Origin: Desulfobacterales bacterium
Lineage (GTDB): Bacteria > Desulfobacterota > Desulfobacteria > Desulfobacterales > Desulfosalsimonadaceae
Direction: 5' to 3'
Length of the DNA: 8,780 nucleotides
Assembly (NCBI GenBank): GCA_007135795.1
Contig: SLIE01000160.1
Location: 1-8,780 of the forward strand
Shown piece after piece: positions 6,394-8,780 of the stretch. Both the position numbers and the translations under genes were made by a program. A model generated the notes under the pieces. It did no database searches. It was not told the origin of the DNA and saw nothing but the letters and a program-made list of their open reading frames with translations. The first letter of the stretch is position 1. Each line of letters opens with the position of its first letter.

Positions 6394-7227
6394 ATGAATG
6401 AAGAATTTTCAGATGCCGTTAGGGTAACCAAGGATTATTATGAAAGTGATGATGCTCACAATTTTTATTATACAATCTGGGGCGGGGAAGATCTTCACCT
6501 CGGAATATACGAATCAGAAAAAGATACCATTTTTGAAGCGAGTCGTCGAACCATCCAGAAAATGGCTGAAAAATCAAGTTTTATCGGGAAAAAAGCCCGC
6601 GTAATAGATCTGGGGGGTGGTTTTTCCGGTTCAGCCCGCTACCTTGCCAAAAATTATGGGTGGGAGGTCGTTGTTCTGAACCTTAGTGGCGCGGAAAACC
6701 AACGCGGTCGAAAAATGAATAAAGAGCAAGGGCTCGATCATCTCATCGAAGTGGTGGATGGCAATTTTGCCAATGTTCCCTACCCGGACGCATCGTTTGA
6801 TATTGTCTGGTCCCAGGATGCCATACTCCACAGCGATAACCGCTCGCAAGTGCTCGATGAAGCCTACCGGGTTCTCAAACCCGGCGGGGAAATGATTTTC
6901 ACGGACCCGATGCAGGCGGACGACTGCCCGGAAGGCGTGCTGCAACCCATTTATGATCGTATTCACCTGGTGTCATTGGGGTCTCCCGGGTTTTACCGGG
7001 ATTACGCAAAGCAGATCGGGTTTCAGGATATGGGGTATGTAAACCTCGACGATTACCTGCCGATCCACTACAGTCGGGTACTCGAGGAGATGGAAAACCG
7101 GGAGAGCGAGTTGGAGCAGGTCGTAAGCAAGGAGTATATTCAAAACATGAAAAAGGGACTCCGCTACTGGATCGATGGCGGAAACAAAGGGTATCTCGCC
7201 TGGGGTCTTTTTCACTTTAAAAAATAG
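6394..7227 (+). CDS. SAM-dependent sarcosine/dimethylglycine N-methyltransferase
   Basis: The 277 residues closely follow the dimethylglycine methyltransferase pattern (BsmB/SDMT type), enzymes that methylate sarcosine and dimethylglycine with SAM to form glycine betaine, a compatible solute. The N terminus has the family stretch YYESDDAHNFYYTIWGGED (15-33) and LHLGIYE (34-40). The class I methyltransferase fold follows, with SAM loop VIDLGGGFSGSARYL (70-84), NLSGAENQRGRKMNKEQG (96-113), the acidic block DGNFANVPYPDASFD (122-136), WSQDAILHS (139-147), LKPGGE (161-166) and FTDPMQADDCPEGVL (169-183). AGGAGG (6379-6384) nine bases before the ATG fixes the start. No partner glycine/sarcosine methyltransferase (GSMT) is in the window, so the precursor may come from elsewhere or from demethylation. 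The next gene on the strand encodes a corrinoid protein, which is unusual company for an osmolyte enzyme. Substrate choice among sarcosine, dimethylglycine or another amine is not settled by sequence alone. Confidence 0.88.
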   Translation: MNEEFSDAVRVTKDYYESDDAHNFYYTIWGGEDLHLGIYESEKDTIFEASRRTIQKMAEKSSFIGKKARVIDLGGGFSGSARYLAKNYGWEVVVLNLSGAENQRGRKMNKEQGLDHLIEVVDGNFANVPYPDASFDIVWSQDAILHSDNRSQVLDEAYRVLKPGGEMIFTDPMQADDCPEGVLQPIYDRIHLVSLGSPGFYRDYAKQIGFQDMGYVNLDDYLPIHYSRVLEEMENRESELEQVVSKEYIQNMKKGLRYWIDGGNKGYLAWGLFHFKK

Positions 7228-7277
7228 AATCACTATTGTGCGCACAGAAGCAATATGCATTGTTGCGTTGTGCGCTT

Positions 7278-7320
7278 ATCCTGGTTTTTGGTTTTGCACA
7301 CAGGATCGGGGTTTTTCCCC
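7278..7320. repeat. Small hairpins between methyltransferase and corrinoid genes
   Basis: The 164-base gap contains ATCCTG (7278-7283) pairing with CAGGAT (7301-7306) and, next to it, GGGG-TTTTT-CCCC (7308-7320). A TGTGCGCACA palindrome lies near 7237-7246. None is followed by a T-run, so read-through into the corrinoid gene is expected. Their role is unclear. Confidence 0.3.
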
Positions 7321-7391
7321 AACTTGGCCGCATGTGAATTTTTGCGGGAAACACGGCAAGAGAAATAATTAAATAGATCAAAGGAGGCAAC

Positions 7392-8030
7392 ATGGCTGTA
7401 GACTTAGGACAAATGGCGGAACTTCTTATAGCAGGCAAGATCGATGACGTGGAAAAATTGACCAATCAGGCAATTGCAGATGGTGTGGACCCTGCTGAAA
7501 TTCTGGCAAAAGGTCTCATTGCGGGGATGGATGTCGTGGGCCAGCGCTTCAAGGCCTGTGACATGTTTATTCCGGAGGTGCTTCGCTCTGCAAAGGCAAT
7601 GGGTGTTGCGATGAAAACGCTTCGTCCGCAACTGGTGGCAAGCGGTGCCAAGATGTCCGGTACCATGGTTATCGGTACCGTAAAGGGCGATCTCCATGAC
7701 ATCGGGAAAAATCTCGTGGGGATGATGTTTGAAGGTGCGGGATTCCAGGTGGTTAACCTGGGTATTGACCTTGAAACGCAGGTTTTTGTCGACGCCGTCA
7801 AGGAACACAAACCGGAACTGCTGGGGATGTCGGCGCTGTTAACCACGACCATGCCCAGAATGGGCGAAGTGATCAATGCATTGAAAGAGGCCGGGGTTCG
7901 GGACCAGGTAAAGGTAATGGTCGGTGGTGCACCGGTTACCGAGGAATTTGCAAAGGAAATCGGAGCGGATATCTACGGTGCCAATGCGGCGAGTTCCGTT
8001 GACAAGGCAAAGGCTGTATTAAACGCCTAA
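7392..8030 (+). CDS. Methyltransferase corrinoid (cobalamin-binding) protein, MttC/MtgC-like
   Basis: This 212-residue cytoplasmic protein is a methyl carrier: its cobalamin accepts a methyl group from a substrate-specific MttB-type enzyme and passes it to a second methyltransferase that feeds tetrahydrofolate or another C1 carrier. Residues 1-85 form the helical cap domain typical of the family. Residues about 90-212 form the B12-binding Rossmann domain with the base-off motif DLHDIG (100-105), where His102 is the lower axial ligand, then the GMSALLTTT strand-loop (145-153) and the VGGAPVTEEFA segment (177-187). Length is normal for MtbC, MttC and MtgC proteins, and sequence alone does not tell which methyl donor it serves. 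AGGAGG just upstream supports the ATG at 7392. It lies between the N-methyltransferase and the MttB-family gene on the same strand, which points to the latter as its partner. Confidence 0.94.
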   Translation: MAVDLGQMAELLIAGKIDDVEKLTNQAIADGVDPAEILAKGLIAGMDVVGQRFKACDMFIPEVLRSAKAMGVAMKTLRPQLVASGAKMSGTMVIGTVKGDLHDIGKNLVGMMFEGAGFQVVNLGIDLETQVFVDAVKEHKPELLGMSALLTTTMPRMGEVINALKEAGVRDQVKVMVGGAPVTEEFAKEIGADIYGANAASSVDKAKAVLNA

Positions 8031-8219
8031 ATCCGTTTTGCCCGGAGGCGTGTGTTGCATTCAATGTTTTTTTTGATTGATTGCGTGCAAATCCGGGACT
8101 TAATCCGGAAACCCATCGCTTCCGCCATTCGTTATAATCTGTTTATATTGTGAGAGCGAATGCCGGATTGAGGATTCATGCAAGCTACGAATAAAAGCAA
8201 CCGCGAACCAATCCCGGCC

Positions 8220-8257
8220 ATGGATATGAGATATTCTTGATATCTTTAAATATCCAT
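8220..8257. repeat. Two-step hairpin upstream of the MttB-family gene
   Basis: ATGGATAT (8220-8227) pairs with ATATCCAT (8250-8257). Inside it AGATAT (8229-8234) pairs with ATATCT (8240-8245) around a 5-base loop, giving a bulged stem of 14 pairs. It ends 14 bases before the AGGAG of the next gene, in a 253-base gap with no other gene. It may tune expression of the MttB-family protein relative to the corrinoid protein, or be an operator. No terminator is evident in the gap. A TATAAT at 8133-8138 lacks a matching -35 box. Confidence 0.5.
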
Positions 8258-8283
8258 AGCTGCCGGGTCACAGGAGAGAAAAT

Positions 8284-8780
8284 ATGAAATCTGTAATGCC
8301 AGATATGCAACCCATGAACCAGACCGTGCAGGAAACACCGGTTTTTGAGGTTCTATCCGAAGATCAGATCGAGCAGATCTATTTTTCAGCACTGGAAGTA
8401 CTCGAACGGGTGGGATCCCGGGTGCATCATGACGAAGCGTTGGAATTATTCCGTAACAGTGGCGATGCGATTGTTGGTGATGACAAGCGGGTCCGGGTGA
8501 CCGCATCGCTTGTGGAGCGCGCCCTTAAAAACTACCCGAGAAAAATAACCCTTAAGGGAAGAAACGGGATCCGCTCGGTGGCCCTTCAAAAAGACCATGT
8601 CTATTTCGGTACCGGCTCGGATCTCCCGTTCACTTATGATCGGAAAACCGGTGAAAGACGGCGCACCACGTATAATGACATCGTGAATGCCGCAAAGATT
8701 GTCGATTACCTGCCGAACTTTGATTTTTTCATGTCCCACGGAATCGTGGGGGACGCGCCCAACCCCCAGACCTATGATCG
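8284..8780 (+). CDS. MttB-family (trimethylamine methyltransferase-like) protein, 5' part
   Basis: The frame is open to the end of the window (165 codons seen of roughly 470-500 expected). The N-terminal part matches the MttB superfamily: a helical lead (LSEDQIEQIYFSALEVLERVG, about 24-44), then FGTGSDLPFTYDRKTGERR (103-121), the TYNDIVNAAKIVDYLPNFDF region (124-143) and FMSHGIVGDAP (144-154). Family members demethylate tertiary or quaternary amines onto a corrinoid protein. Archaeal MttB uses pyrrolysine for trimethylamine, whereas MtgB-type members lack it and act on glycine betaine. No in-frame TAG is seen so far, but the position where pyrrolysine would sit lies beyond the window. AGGAG (8272-8276) sets the start. 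With the corrinoid protein upstream it forms the usual substrate-specific pair. Glycine betaine is a plausible substrate because of the neighbouring N-methyltransferase, but carnitine, choline, proline betaine or others remain possible. Confidence 0.9.
   Translation, partial: MKSVMPDMQPMNQTVQETPVFEVLSEDQIEQIYFSALEVLERVGSRVHHDEALELFRNSGDAIVGDDKRVRVTASLVERALKNYPRKITLKGRNGIRSVALQKDHVYFGTGSDLPFTYDRKTGERRRTTYNDIVNAAKIVDYLPNFDFFMSHGIVGDAPNPQTYD

Noticed and set aside
7404..7876. Two minus-strand open frames opposite the corrinoid gene
   Set aside because: Both are antisense to a clear B12-binding protein and have no resemblance to known proteins.

Overview
This window looks like chromosome from an anaerobic, methyl-corrinoid-using bacterium. 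The most likely source is a sulfate-reducing member of the Desulfobacterota (Desulfobacteraceae-like). That placement is an inference from gene content: a dimethylglycine-type N-methyltransferase beside a corrinoid protein and an MttB-family methyltransferase, plus housekeeping genes of ordinary bacterial type. No phylogenetic marker or rRNA is present to confirm it. There is no tRNA, CRISPR array, transposase or phage gene.

Left part (1-5831), all minus strand. Reading in the direction of transcription, the order is a DUF1015 protein (4503-5831), pantothenate synthetase panC (3353 to about 4216), S-adenosylmethionine synthetase metK (2022-3191) and, after a 521-base repeat-rich gap, a membrane-anchored ApbE-type FAD:protein FMN transferase (310-1500). 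A good sigma70-like promoter on the minus strand (6104-6131) can drive DUF1015-panC-metK. ApbE has its own promoter (1560-1588). The metK-apbE gap holds GC-rich inverted and direct repeats, a long hairpin, and a tandem duplication at the metK stop codon.

Central divergent region (5832-6393). This AT-rich control region contains back-to-back promoters and two perfect inverted repeats that look like operator or leader elements. One of the repeats overlaps the minus-strand -10 box.

Right part (6394-8780), all plus strand. It carries a SAM-dependent sarcosine/dimethylglycine N-methyltransferase, an MttC/MtgC-like corrinoid protein with an intact DxHxxG cobalamin motif, and the first 165 codons of an MttB-family methyltransferase cut by the window end. 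In known family members the first enzyme makes glycine betaine from dimethylglycine and SAM. Some non-pyrrolysine MttB enzymes (MtgB type) take a methyl group off glycine betaine onto a corrinoid protein. Together the three genes could link betaine synthesis to betaine or other quaternary-amine demethylation through one corrinoid carrier. The divergently expressed metK could supply the SAM. This coupling is the most interesting hypothesis in the window. Substrates are unproven, and the start of panC at a probable non-ATG codon is a second notable point.
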